Below, piece after piece: positions 8,070 to 16,221 of a stretch of 38,691 bases of DNA. Under the pieces are notes generated by a model, which searched no databases, was not told where the DNA came from, and worked only from the letters and a program-made list of their open reading frames with translations. The translations under genes were made by a program, and so were the position numbers. Source of the DNA: Alphaproteobacteria bacterium (lineage in GTDB: Bacteria > Pseudomonadota > Alphaproteobacteria > Rhodobacterales > Rhodobacteraceae). Each line of letters begins with the position of its first letter. Position 1 is the first letter of the stretch. The stretch covers positions 1 through 38,691 of the forward strand of contig JAUHYC010000034.1 in assembly GCA_030426685.1 (NCBI GenBank), read 5' to 3'.

Positions 8070-8717
8070 CTACTTCTCGCGCCGCACCGCATCCTGCTTC
8101 AGCCGGGTCATGAACGCGACCGAGATATGATCCTGCAGGGCCTGCGCCGCCGCCTCCTCATCACGTGCGGCAATCGCTTCGACGATCCCTTTGTGCTCGC
8201 TCTGGGCAATCTCGCCCCTGCCTTCCGCCGCCAGAGATGTAGTCGCCATCAGCGCCATGGTCCGATGCACCAGATCAAGCTGCTGCACCAGGTACCGGTT
8301 GTGTGAGGCCAGATGAATCTGTTCGTGAAACCGACGGTTGGCGCGTGACAGTGCCGGTGGGTCGTTCACCAGCGCGTCATCGGCTGCCACCATGTCCTGC
8401 AATACGCGGATCTCTTCTTGGGTGGCGTGTTTGGCGGCCAACCGCGCGGCCAGCCCCTCTAGCTCGCGGCGCACGATATAAAGCTCGGCCATCTGGTTGT
8501 GGTCCAGAGAGGCCACGATCAGCGACCGGCCGTCGCGCTCCAGCAATGACTGTGTCTCTAGCCGCTGCAGTGCCTCGCGGATCGGGGTGCGCGACACTCC
8601 AAACCGCTCGGCCAGCTCGCTTTCCACAAGACGGTCACCCGGCTTGTAGACGCCCACATCAATCGCTTCGAGTATCAACGTATAGGCGTCCTTGTTGGAC
8701 TGTTTGGATTGGGGCAT
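8070..8717 (-). CDS. GntR-family transcriptional regulator, FCD (FadR) subfamily
   Basis: A 215-residue regulator. Residues 10-75 form the winged helix-turn-helix (GDRLVESELAERFGVSRTPI, REALQRLETQSLL). The all-helical FCD ligand-binding domain follows at about 85-205, with RRELEGLAARLAA and conserved FHEQIH and SEHKGIVEAI segments whose His and Asp/Glu residues usually hold a metal or carboxylate ligand. FCD regulators normally repress genes for organic acid or sugar acid catabolism. No catabolic operon is adjacent: the downstream neighbour is convergent and the upstream neighbour is a divergent HAD nucleotidase, so the target is unknown. The start is preceded by a GGAGAC-type site. Confidence 0.9.
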   Translation of the reverse strand: MPQSKQSNKDAYTLILEAIDVGVYKPGDRLVESELAERFGVSRTPIREALQRLETQSLLERDGRSLIVASLDHNQMAELYIVRRELEGLAARLAAKHATQEEIRVLQDMVAADDALVNDPPALSRANRRFHEQIHLASHNRYLVQQLDLVHRTMALMATTSLAAEGRGEIAQSEHKGIVEAIAARDEEAAAQALQDHISVAFMTRLKQDAVRREK

Positions 8718-8817
8718 CGGCTGTTCTGTCTCCTCGTTCGGACCTGTCTAGCCGTCACACGCCCTCGCAATCAAGTGCGGCATTGTATTCAGGCCGCGAC
8801 CACCCTAAACCCAAACC

Positions 8818-9462
8818 ATGGTTAAGCCTGCCTTTGAACACGTCACCCAATGGGTGTTCGACCTCGACAACACGCTTTATCCGCCCCATATGCGCCTGTT
8901 CGATCAGATCGAGGTGTTGATGACGGAATACGTGGTTCAGGCGATCGGCGTCGACCGACCCGAGGCGGATCGGCTGCGCCATCACTATTGGCGCGAATAT
9001 GGCACCACGCTTGCAGGGCTGATGGCCGAACATGATCTGGATCCCGATCCCTATCTGCACGCGGTGCATCAGGTGGACATGAGCCATATGGAGCCCGACG
9101 CCGACCTCGCCGCATATATCCGCGCCCTGCCGGGTCGACGCATCGTCTACACCAATGGCAGTGCACCCTATGCCGAGCGGGTTCTGGAGGCGCGTGGGCT
9201 GGACGGGATGTTCGACGCAATCTACGGAATCGAGCATGCAGGCTATCGCCCCAAGCCGCAGAAGGCCGCGTTCGAGACCATCTTTGCGCAGGATGGAATC
9301 CTAGCGCAAAGGGCTGCCATGTTCGAGGATGACCCGCGCAATCTCGCCGCTCCGCATGAGATGGGGATGCGCACGGTGCATGTCGCGCCAGACCCGCATG
9401 AAGCCGACCACATTCACCATCACACGGATGATCTGACCGCCTTTTTGTCCCGCCTGGTCTGA
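8818..9462 (+). CDS. HAD-family pyrimidine 5'-nucleotidase-like phosphatase
   Basis: A 214-residue cytoplasmic HAD subfamily IA enzyme. Motif I is FDLDNTLYP with nucleophile D15 and acid/base D17; motif II is the Thr in VYTNGS; motif III is the Lys in YRPKPQKAAF; motif IV is FEDDPRNL. The 'DLDNTLYP' opening and cap region match the bacterial relatives of yeast SDT1 and plant pyrimidine nucleotidases, which dephosphorylate UMP/CMP or modified nucleotides. Substrate specificity is inferred from family membership. It is divergent from the GntR gene across 100 bp. No clear Shine-Dalgarno precedes the ATG, and the start was set by family length. Confidence 0.87.
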   Translation: MVKPAFEHVTQWVFDLDNTLYPPHMRLFDQIEVLMTEYVVQAIGVDRPEADRLRHHYWREYGTTLAGLMAEHDLDPDPYLHAVHQVDMSHMEPDADLAAYIRALPGRRIVYTNGSAPYAERVLEARGLDGMFDAIYGIEHAGYRPKPQKAAFETIFAQDGILAQRAAMFEDDPRNLAAPHEMGMRTVHVAPDPHEADHIHHHTDDLTAFLSRLV

Positions 9463-9549
9463 GTGTCGCACTGCGACGATCTGCACCTGCGCAGAGCGCC
9501 GAGACTCACCTATATGCGGCGCAGCGACGAACAGAACCGGAGATCCCCA

Positions 9550-9798
9550 ATGAGCGCCATCGAGATAACTCGGCGCCTGCCCATCTGGCAGCGCCTGTTT
9601 TTTGCCATCCCCCTGCTCGGCTGGATGGCCCGTGACGCCGCAAACGGAGCGGCGGAGGATTGGTATTATACCGCCGCCGCGCTCTTTAGCATGTGGGGAT
9701 GCTCGATCATGCTGTTTGGCCTGCCGGGCCTGTATCTGCCCGCGCTGGCGATGGTACCAGTGATGTTTCTCATCCTCATCCTGATTTCTCGCGGTTGA
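9550..9798 (+). CDS. Small hypothetical membrane protein
   Basis: An 82-residue protein not recognised as a named family. It has a short basic amphipathic N-terminus (ITRRLPIWQRLFFAIPLLGW), a hydrophilic loop with Asp/Glu, and two strongly hydrophobic stretches at about residues 38-55 (AAALFSMWGCSIMLFGL) and 60-80 (LPALAMVPVMFLILILI), suggesting two transmembrane helices. The frame is open back to 9463, but the ATG at 9550 follows GGAGAT (9539-9544) five bases upstream and removes a non-hydrophobic leader. It lies between the HAD and UbiH-family genes on the same strand and may share their transcript. No function is proposed. Confidence 0.65.
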   Translation: MSAIEITRRLPIWQRLFFAIPLLGWMARDAANGAAEDWYYTAAALFSMWGCSIMLFGLPGLYLPALAMVPVMFLILILISRG

Positions 9799-9875
9799 GA
9801 CACGGGACAGGATGTCACTTGGCGCTTGCCGCGCAACGGCACTAGGGTCTGCGCAATATCTGAAAGGCTCGCGCC

Positions 9876-11072
9876 ATGACTGACAGTTGTGACATCCTGA
9901 TTTCCGGTGGCGGTATCGCCGGACTGACCGCAGCCGCCGCGTTTGGAGCCGCCGGGTTCGACGTGGTCTGTGTCGACCCCACCCCTCCGATCACCGAACG
10001 GGATGTGGTCGGGTCTGACCTGCGCACGACAGCGTTCTTGCAACCCGCTCAAAAGCTGCTTGGGCAATGCGGGCTTTGGGACCGGCTGGACGCCCACGCC
10101 GCGCCATTGCAGATCATGCGCATCGTGGATGCGGGCGGTGATACTCCGGAACCCCGCGTGGTGCGCGACTTCAACGCAGCCGATATTTCAGACCATCCCT
10201 TTGGCTGGAATCTGCCCAATTGGCTGTTGCGGCGCGAGATGGTGGCCCGACTGGTCGACCTGCCCAATGTCGACTTTCGCCCCGGCACCGGTACGGTCAG
10301 CCTGTTCACCCGCACTGCCGAAGCGCGCGTTGGTCTGAGCGATGGCAGCCGCATCCGGTGCAAACTGGTGGTGGCGGCGGATGGCCGCAACTCCCCCATG
10401 CGCGAAGCTGCGGGCATCAATGTGCACACCACCCGGTATGGACAAAAAGCGCTGGCCTTTGCGGTGACGCACCCGGTTCCACACGAAAATGTCTCGACCG
10501 AGATCCACCGCTCGGGCGGCCCGTTCACGCTGGTGCCCCTGCCTGACTGGCAGGGTCAGCCCTCGTCCGCGATTGTGTGGATGGAACGTGGCCCGCGCGC
10601 GGTTGAATTGCTGAATCTTGACGAAATGGCGTTTGAAGCGGCGATAACCGAACGTTCATGCGGCTTGTTCGGCCCGCTGAAACTGGCCTCACGCCGGACG
10701 ATCTGGCCGATCATCAGCCAATCGGCGGAACGCCTGTCAGGCGAACGTATCGCCCTGATGGCCGAAGCCGCGCATGTAGTGCCACCCATCGGCGCGCAGG
10801 GGCTGAATATGTCGCTGGGCGATCTGCGCAGCCTGTTGGAACTGGCACAGGCCCGCCCCGAGGGGCTTGGCGATGCGCAAATGCTGGAAGCCTATCACAA
10901 GGCCCGCCATTCCGAGATCGAGTTGCGCGTCAAAGGCATCGACCTGTTGAACCGCGCCTCGATGATCGAGGCGCGACCTCTGCGCGATGCGCGGGCTTTG
11001 GGACTGAACGCGCTCTATTCCCTGCCCCCCGTGCGCAAAACACTGATGCAGATGGGGTTGGGTGTACGATAG
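9876..11072 (+). CDS. UbiH/UbiF-family FAD-dependent ubiquinone biosynthesis hydroxylase
   Basis: A 398-residue aromatic-ring hydroxylase. Residues 5-33 form the N-terminal FAD-binding Rossmann motif (ILISGGGIAGLTAAAAFGAA). The mid-protein DG motif is VVAADGRNSPMREAAGI, and the second FAD motif is MAEAAHVVPPIGAQGLNM near residue 294. In most relatives this last motif reads GDAAH; here it is AEAAH, with the flavin ribityl Asp replaced by Glu. The family hydroxylates the benzoquinone ring of ubiquinone precursors at C1, C5 or C6 using NAD(P)H and O2. Which position is used cannot be told from sequence. The start follows AAAGG. It converges on the aminotransferase gene. Confidence 0.88.
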   Translation: MTDSCDILISGGGIAGLTAAAAFGAAGFDVVCVDPTPPITERDVVGSDLRTTAFLQPAQKLLGQCGLWDRLDAHAAPLQIMRIVDAGGDTPEPRVVRDFNAADISDHPFGWNLPNWLLRREMVARLVDLPNVDFRPGTGTVSLFTRTAEARVGLSDGSRIRCKLVVAADGRNSPMREAAGINVHTTRYGQKALAFAVTHPVPHENVSTEIHRSGGPFTLVPLPDWQGQPSSAIVWMERGPRAVELLNLDEMAFEAAITERSCGLFGPLKLASRRTIWPIISQSAERLSGERIALMAEAAHVVPPIGAQGLNMSLGDLRSLLELAQARPEGLGDAQMLEAYHKARHSEIELRVKGIDLLNRASMIEARPLRDARALGLNALYSLPPVRKTLMQMGLGVR

Positions 11073-11079
11073 TCCGCAG

Positions 11080-11097
11080 GGCAGGCTTTAGCCCGCC
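11080..11097. terminator. Hairpin between convergent genes, possible bidirectional terminator
   Basis: GGCAGGC (11080-11086) pairs with GCCCGCC (11091-11097) at six of seven positions around a TTTA loop. It lies in the 31-bp gap between the UbiH-like and aminotransferase stops. There is no T-tract, so intrinsic termination is uncertain. Confidence 0.4.
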
Positions 11098-11103
11098 AAC
11101 AGG

Positions 11104-12231
11104 TCAAAGCACCTGATCGAGAACCCGCTTCAGGCGCGCGATGGTGCCTTCGACATCATAGAGCTTGTCCAGACCAAACAGACCCAGGCGGAATGTGCTG
11201 AACCCTTCGGGTTCGTCACACTGCAGGGGCACACCGGCAGCTATCTGCATTCCCAAAGCAGCGAATTTCTTGCCGTTCTGAATCTCGGGATCCCCCGTGT
11301 AGCTGACCACCACACCGGGGGCGCCGAACCCGTCGGCTGCAACCGACATGATACCCTTACCTTTCAGATAAGCCCGAACCCCATCGCCCAAGGCCCACTG
11401 CGCTGCTCGCAGTTTCTCGAACCCGTAAGCCCGTGTCTCTGCCATCGTATCGCGAAACGCGCGCAGCGAATCCGTGGGCATTGTCGCGTGATAGGCATGA
11501 CCGCCATTTTCATAAGCCTGCATGATCTGGCGCCACTTTTTCAGATCAATCGCAAAGCTGTCTGATGTGGTCTCAGCCAGCCGCGCCTCGGCCCGTTCGG
11601 ACAGCATCACCAGACCTGCACAGGGCGTCGCGCTCCACCCCTTCTGCGGGGCCGATATCAGAACGTCTACGCCAGTCGCTTTCATATCGACCCAGGCACA
11701 GCCAGAGGCGATGCAGTCCAGTACCATCAACGCGCCAACCTCATGCGCAGCGGCGGCCATCGCTGTCACGTAGTCATCGGGCAGAATCACCCCGGCGGCG
11801 GTTTCGACATGCGGTGCAAAGACAATATCCGGGCGTTGTTCGCGGATTGTCGCCACCACCTCATCAATCGGCGCAGGCGTAAAAGGTGACGGGCTGGCAT
11901 TACCGGTCTCACGGGCTTTCAGCACTGTCGTATCGGCTGTCAGAGCACCCGATTCAATGATCTGGCTCCAGCGATAAGAGAACCACCCGTTGCGTACAAC
12001 CAACACGTTGGCATCGCGCGCAAATTGTCTTGCCACCGCCTCCATCCCATAGGTTCCACCACCGGGGATAACCGCAATACCGTCAGCGTTATAAACCTCG
12101 CGCAACATTCCAGAGATATCGCGCATAACCTGCTGAAAGCTTGCGGACATATGATTGAGCGAGCGATCCGTGAAGACCACCGAGAACTCCTCGAGGCCAT
12201 TGGGGTCAACAGTTTCCAGCAGTGCGGGCAT
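11104..12231 (-). CDS. Class V (PLP-dependent) aminotransferase, alanine-glyoxylate family-like
   Basis: A 375-residue PLP enzyme of fold type I. Visible features are the glycine-rich cofactor loop IPGGGTYGMEAVARQF (about residues 54-69), the segment DIVFAPHVETAAGV for substrate/PLP contacts, the cofactor-binding Asp in VLDCIASG, and the Schiff-base Lys197 in SAPQKGWS. The C-terminal domain ends with FRLGLFGLDKL, where the Arg normally binds the substrate carboxylate. It groups with alanine-glyoxylate/serine-glyoxylate/aminoethylphosphonate transaminases, but the amino donor cannot be named. It is divergent from a HutC-like GntR repressor and is that regulator's likely target. The start follows AAGGA. 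Confidence 0.82.
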   Translation of the reverse strand: MPALLETVDPNGLEEFSVVFTDRSLNHMSASFQQVMRDISGMLREVYNADGIAVIPGGGTYGMEAVARQFARDANVLVVRNGWFSYRWSQIIESGALTADTTVLKARETGNASPSPFTPAPIDEVVATIREQRPDIVFAPHVETAAGVILPDDYVTAMAAAAHEVGALMVLDCIASGCAWVDMKATGVDVLISAPQKGWSATPCAGLVMLSERAEARLAETTSDSFAIDLKKWRQIMQAYENGGHAYHATMPTDSLRAFRDTMAETRAYGFEKLRAAQWALGDGVRAYLKGKGIMSVAADGFGAPGVVVSYTGDPEIQNGKKFAALGMQIAAGVPLQCDEPEGFSTFRLGLFGLDKLYDVEGTIARLKRVLDQVL

Positions 12232-12306
12232 TTTGCGTCCTTTCCATTGCTCTGTTGTTTTTGCCTTGTCTCAGGCCTTCGGTAAAGCGCCAATCCAAGG
12301 GCGTAG

Positions 12307-12359
12307 TTGACGCAAAGTCAATCGCAACCTCTGGTTTTACTTTGATAATTTGCATGCAA
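12307..12359. promoter_or_regulatory. Candidate operators between aminotransferase and GntR/UTRA gene
   Basis: The 230-bp divergent gap holds two symmetric sites: TTGAC-GCAAA-GTCAA (12307-12321) and the perfect 10-bp palindrome TTGCATGCAA (12350-12359). GntR-family repressors bind short palindromes, and HutC-like members often act on divergent promoters. A -35-like TTGACT lies at 12393-12398 for the regulator gene, with only a weak -10. Binding is inferred. Confidence 0.4.
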
Positions 12360-12461
12360 CAAATGGAAGAAATGACGCCAATCAGTGTCACCTTGACTTT
12401 ACACCCTGACGTGTTTCTGAACAGATAAACTCACTTTGAACAAGAACGGATAATTCAACTC

Positions 12462-13163
12462 GTGACAGCGCAAAAGCGGATTAGTTTTCAAGTCGTCCGG
12501 GACGAAGTCAAACGTCGGATCGAATCCCGCATCTGGCCACAGGGCACGCTTCTACCCACCGAAACGCAGTTGGCGGAAGAGTTCAGTTGCGCCCGTGCCA
12601 CGGTAAACCGCGCGCTGCGGGAATTGGCCGAACAGGGTTTTGTTGAGCGAAAGCGCAAAAGCGGGACACGCGTCAAGAAAGAGCCGCGTAAACAGGCCAA
12701 GCTTGAAATATCGCTGGCGCGCCAGGCGGTCGAAAACCAGAATTCCGCATATCGCTATGCGCTGGTGGAACGGAACGTGGTCTACAGCCCCGGCTGGCTG
12801 ACATCGCAACTGAATGTCGCGCCCGACGCGCGTGTTTTGCATGTGATCTGCATGCATTATGCCGACAACCGTCCCTTCCAGCTTGAGGAACGCTGGATCA
12901 ATATCGAAGCCGTGCCAGAGGTCGAAAATGCCGATCTCAAAAACAGCGGCCCACATGAATGGCTGCTGAACGCAGCTCCGTTTACCGAGGCCGAGATCGC
13001 CTTTTGCGCCATTTCCGCTGACAGCCGACTGGCCGATTTCATGGGCACAACCACCGGAACTTCCATGATCCAGCTAGAACGAACCACGTGGAAAGATGGC
13101 GAACCCATGACATTCGCCCGCATGACACATCATCCAGGGTTCCGGATCCGTACCAAATACTGA
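12462..13163 (+). CDS. GntR-family transcriptional regulator, HutC/UTRA subfamily
   Basis: A 233-residue repressor. The winged helix-turn-helix covers residues 5-70 (GTLLPTETQLAEEFSCARAT, VNRALRELAEQGFVERKRKS) and the UTRA effector domain spans about 95-230. The ending, PFTEAEIAFCAISAD through QLERTTWKDGEPMTF to HHPGFRIRTKY, resembles histidine-utilisation repressors (HutC). No hut genes lie nearby, and the divergent gene is a class V aminotransferase, so the effector is probably a different amino acid-like metabolite. The start is a GTG with a weak ACGGA 11 bases upstream, suggesting low expression. Confidence 0.88.
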   Translation: MTAQKRISFQVVRDEVKRRIESRIWPQGTLLPTETQLAEEFSCARATVNRALRELAEQGFVERKRKSGTRVKKEPRKQAKLEISLARQAVENQNSAYRYALVERNVVYSPGWLTSQLNVAPDARVLHVICMHYADNRPFQLEERWINIEAVPEVENADLKNSGPHEWLLNAAPFTEAEIAFCAISADSRLADFMGTTTGTSMIQLERTTWKDGEPMTFARMTHHPGFRIRTKY

Positions 13164-13169
13164 TCGAGT

Positions 13170-13628
13170 TCAGCCGATCGGTCCCGTCAAACGTTCCTCG
13201 CTCAGAAGAACATTGGCCTCGACCTCTCCGGCCCCCGGCAGAGTCATTACGCGTCGCCGCAACACCCGTTCGAAATCGGCCAGATCCCGCGCCACGACGC
13301 GCAGGCGATAGTCATAAAGCCCCAGCACATGCTCAACGGTCTGAACTTCGGGGATGGCACTGACGGCGCGCTCGAAATCCTCGAGGCTGACCTGCCCCTT
13401 GCGCGCCAGTTTCACGCCAAGGAACACAGTCACACCAAAGCCCAGGGCTTCGGCATTCAGACGCAGCCGCCGTCCCTTGATCACACCCGCTTCTTCCAGC
13501 CTGCGTATTCGCCGCCACGTTGCGGGCTGCGACAGCCCAAAACGACGCCCCAACGCGCCTGCACTTTGGGTCGCATCCTGCACAAGGGCGCGCAGAATCT
13601 TGCGGTCAATCTCATCCAGTTCGATCAT
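13170..13628 (-). CDS. Lrp/AsnC-family transcriptional regulator (downstream copy)
   Basis: A 152-residue Lrp-type protein. The N-terminal helix-turn-helix spans about 4-60 (LDEIDRKILRALVQDATQSA, GRRFGLSQPATWRRIRRLEEAG) and the C-terminal RAM/AsnC effector domain about 70-140 (VTVFLGVKL, VLGLYDYRLRVVARDL). The ATG overlaps the stop of the upstream Lrp gene as ATGA, so the two are translationally coupled and probably form a pair or a hetero-oligomer. With ilvC divergent beyond the pair, control of branched-chain amino acid synthesis is plausible. The amino acid ligand is unknown. Confidence 0.9.
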   Translation of the reverse strand: MIELDEIDRKILRALVQDATQSAGALGRRFGLSQPATWRRIRRLEEAGVIKGRRLRLNAEALGFGVTVFLGVKLARKGQVSLEDFERAVSAIPEVQTVEHVLGLYDYRLRVVARDLADFERVLRRRVMTLPGAGEVEANVLLSEERLTGPIG

Positions 13629-14080
13629 ACCGGCAACACCTCATCTCGCTTGACCCGCGCGATATGCATCAGGGCCTCGATATCGGCGATATGCGGCAAG
13701 GTCAGAATGCGGTCGCGATACACCTGCTGATAATGCGGCATATCCCGCGCCAGCACCGACAGCCGCACATCTACGCGGCCCAGAAAGGTCTGAATCTCGA
13801 TCACCTCGGCAACCTCTCGGGCCGCCGCAGTAAAATCGTCAAAGGCCCGTGCCTGCGTCTTGTCCAGAGTGATCCGCAACGAAACCTCGACGGCATAGCC
13901 CAAGGCGGCCCAGTCAATCACAGCTTCCTGCCCTTCAATCACCCCTGCGGCCTGCATCTTCTCGATCCGCCGCCAGCAGACGCCTGCACTGATGCGGCAG
14001 CGCTCGGCCAGTTCCGCCGTCGTCAGGCTCGGTTCGGCCTGAAAATTGCGAAGGATACGCCGGTCAACGTCATCAAGCAT
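13625..14080 (-). CDS. Lrp/AsnC-family transcriptional regulator (promoter-proximal copy)
   Basis: A 151-residue paralogue of the following gene. The helix-turn-helix includes VDRRILRNFQAEPSLTTAEL and CRISAGVCWRRIEKMQAAG; the RAM domain follows (VEVSLRITL, FLGRVDVRLSVLARDM). It is clearly diverged from its partner, so this is an old duplication rather than a recent repeat. It starts 131 bp from ilvC and reads away from it, the usual place for an Lrp protein that controls both itself and the divergent biosynthetic gene. Confidence 0.9.
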   Translation of the reverse strand: MLDDVDRRILRNFQAEPSLTTAELAERCRISAGVCWRRIEKMQAAGVIEGQEAVIDWAALGYAVEVSLRITLDKTQARAFDDFTAAAREVAEVIEIQTFLGRVDVRLSVLARDMPHYQQVYRDRILTLPHIADIEALMHIARVKRDEVLPV

Positions 14081-14211
14081 GATTTTTTCACTTATCTATC
14101 AACAAACGAATAACTCTTCGCCTTTTTCTCAAATACTCGATCCCAACCCTATCGCCAATAGCAAACGCGCAAGATAGAAGCACAGCAATCGAAACAGAAA
14201 GGACCGGCTAA

Positions 14212-15234
<1,023 letters not shown>

Positions 15235-15239
15235 GAAGT

Positions 15240-15325
15240 TTTGCGGTTTTGCTGAGACTGATTCATCGAAATCTGCGTTCGACCGAAGGGAGAGGCAGCA
15301 AATTTCGATTCAGGTAAACCGCAAA
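15240..15325 (+). repeat. Nested inverted repeat in the ilvC 3' untranslated region
   Basis: The outer arms TTTGCGGTTT (15240-15249) and AAACCGCAAA (15316-15325) are perfect 10-bp complements. Inside them ATCGAAATCTGC (15265-15276) pairs with GCAAATTTCGAT (15298-15309) with one mismatch. The 86-nt element starts six bases after the ilvC stop and precedes the terminator. It could be an mRNA-stabilising structure or the body of a 3'-derived small RNA. Confidence 0.55.
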
Positions 15326-15354
15326 TTTCTCTAAGCTTGACTTCTGTCAGCGAG

Positions 15355-15381
15355 AGGGCGGCCCCTAAGGCCGCCCTTTTT
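15355..15381 (+). terminator. Rho-independent terminator of ilvC
   Basis: A perfect 9-bp stem, AGGGCGGCC (15355-15363) with GGCCGCCCT (15369-15377), a CCTAA loop and a run of T residues to 15381. It touches the stop of the convergent SRPBCC gene and may serve both strands, although the T-tract favours ilvC. Confidence 0.9.
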
Positions 15382-15835
15382 AATTGGAAACTTCGTTAAC
15401 GAAGCATTCGCCCAGGACATAGTCCCATCCGGTGTCATAGCCGCCACGCTTCTCGGGTGCCGCATCGGCCCACTGCTCCCATCCTGAGTGGGTCAGCGTA
15501 ACTTTGGTTCGCGCGTCGCCGTCACTTTCAAAGTCAACCTCAACCTGCGTCGGGCGAGCTGAGTTGGTGCCGGGATGCCAGCTGAACGCCAACCGCCTTC
15601 CAGCCTCAAACACCAGCACTTTACCCCAATCGGAACGATTGCCGTCAAACATGGTCTCATAGACCGCGCCGCCCACATGCGGCTCAATCGTGACGGCAAG
15701 TGCGGGCTTTCCTTTTGAGGCTGACACGGCGTGGCCCTCCAATGGCCACCATTTTGCGATCCGATTGACGAATACATCAAATGCGTGCTCTGGCGTCGCG
15801 TTCACAATCACGGTTTTGATGATGGGGTCAGTCAT
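15380..15835 (-). CDS. SRPBCC/AHSA1-domain protein
   Basis: A 151-residue protein of the START/Bet v 1-like AHSA1 fold, with the typical opening VNATPEHAFDVFVNRIAKWW, a central GGAVYE segment, and an ending of WEQWADAAPEKRGGYDTGWD followed by a C-terminal helix. The fold makes a hydrophobic cavity for small ligands; no ligand is known for this branch. Its ATG overlaps the stop of the ArsR gene as ATGA. ArsR-SRPBCC pairs are common, and the second protein is thought to serve in a stress or small-molecule response controlled by the first. The function here is not established. Confidence 0.87.
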   Translation of the reverse strand: MTDPIIKTVIVNATPEHAFDVFVNRIAKWWPLEGHAVSASKGKPALAVTIEPHVGGAVYETMFDGNRSDWGKVLVFEAGRRLAFSWHPGTNSARPTQVEVDFESDGDARTKVTLTHSGWEQWADAAPEKRGGYDTGWDYVLGECFVNEVSN

Positions 15836-16143
15836 GAATCTCGAACGCCTTCGTCAATCTCTGCTGCAAAACTCTCCAAAGCGTCCGACCAATACTGCTC
15901 CAACCAGGCACGTATTTCCGCGAGCCCTTCGGGCCGTGCCGCATAGATCCGACGCGTCCCTTCGGTGCGGCATGTCACCAGCCCGGCATCCGCAAGCACC
16001 TTCAAATGCTGCGAGACCGCGGGACGACTGACAGGCAGCTCTGCGGCCAGTTCCCCCACGGCCCGCGGCTGAGTGGAAACCGCTTCGAACACATGCCGTC
16101 GGGTCGGATCGCCCAAAGCTGAAAAAGTATCTTGGTAAGCCAT
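15832..16143 (-). CDS. ArsR-family winged-helix transcriptional regulator
   Basis: A 103-residue repressor with the ArsR fold: FSALGDPTRRHVFEAV at the N-terminus, the recognition helix region ELPVSRPAVSQHLKVLADAG, and the wing VTCRTEGTRRIYAARPEGL. There is no Cys-rich metal site (no ELCVCDL motif), so it belongs to the non-metal branch typically found with SRPBCC partners. It is the first gene of a two-gene operon and overlaps its partner by 4 bp. A palindrome sits between the -10 and -35 of its own promoter, indicating autoregulation. Confidence 0.9.
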   Translation of the reverse strand: MAYQDTFSALGDPTRRHVFEAVSTQPRAVGELAAELPVSRPAVSQHLKVLADAGLVTCRTEGTRRIYAARPEGLAEIRAWLEQYWSDALESFAAEIDEGVRDS

Positions 16144-16148
16144 AACTA

Positions 16149-16177
16149 ACGGTAAGCGTAAACTTACATTAGGTCAA
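16149..16177 (-). promoter_or_regulatory. Promoter with embedded operator of the ArsR-SRPBCC operon
   Basis: On the minus strand TTGACC (16172-16177) and TACCGT (16149-16154) are spaced 17 bp. The spacer holds the inverted repeat GTAAG-N6-CTTAC (16152-16167), placed to block RNA polymerase when bound. Autorepression by the adjacent ArsR protein is inferred. Confidence 0.55.
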
Positions 16178-16221
16178 GATCACCGGGTGACACCGCCAAA
16201 TCTCCGGGATAAGGGGATGGA

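Noticed and set aside
15391..15404. Perfect 14-bp palindrome CTTCGTTAACGAAG
   Set aside because: It lies inside the last codons of the SRPBCC gene (CFVNEV) and is explained by coding. TTAA occurs only once, so it is not a full CtrA site.
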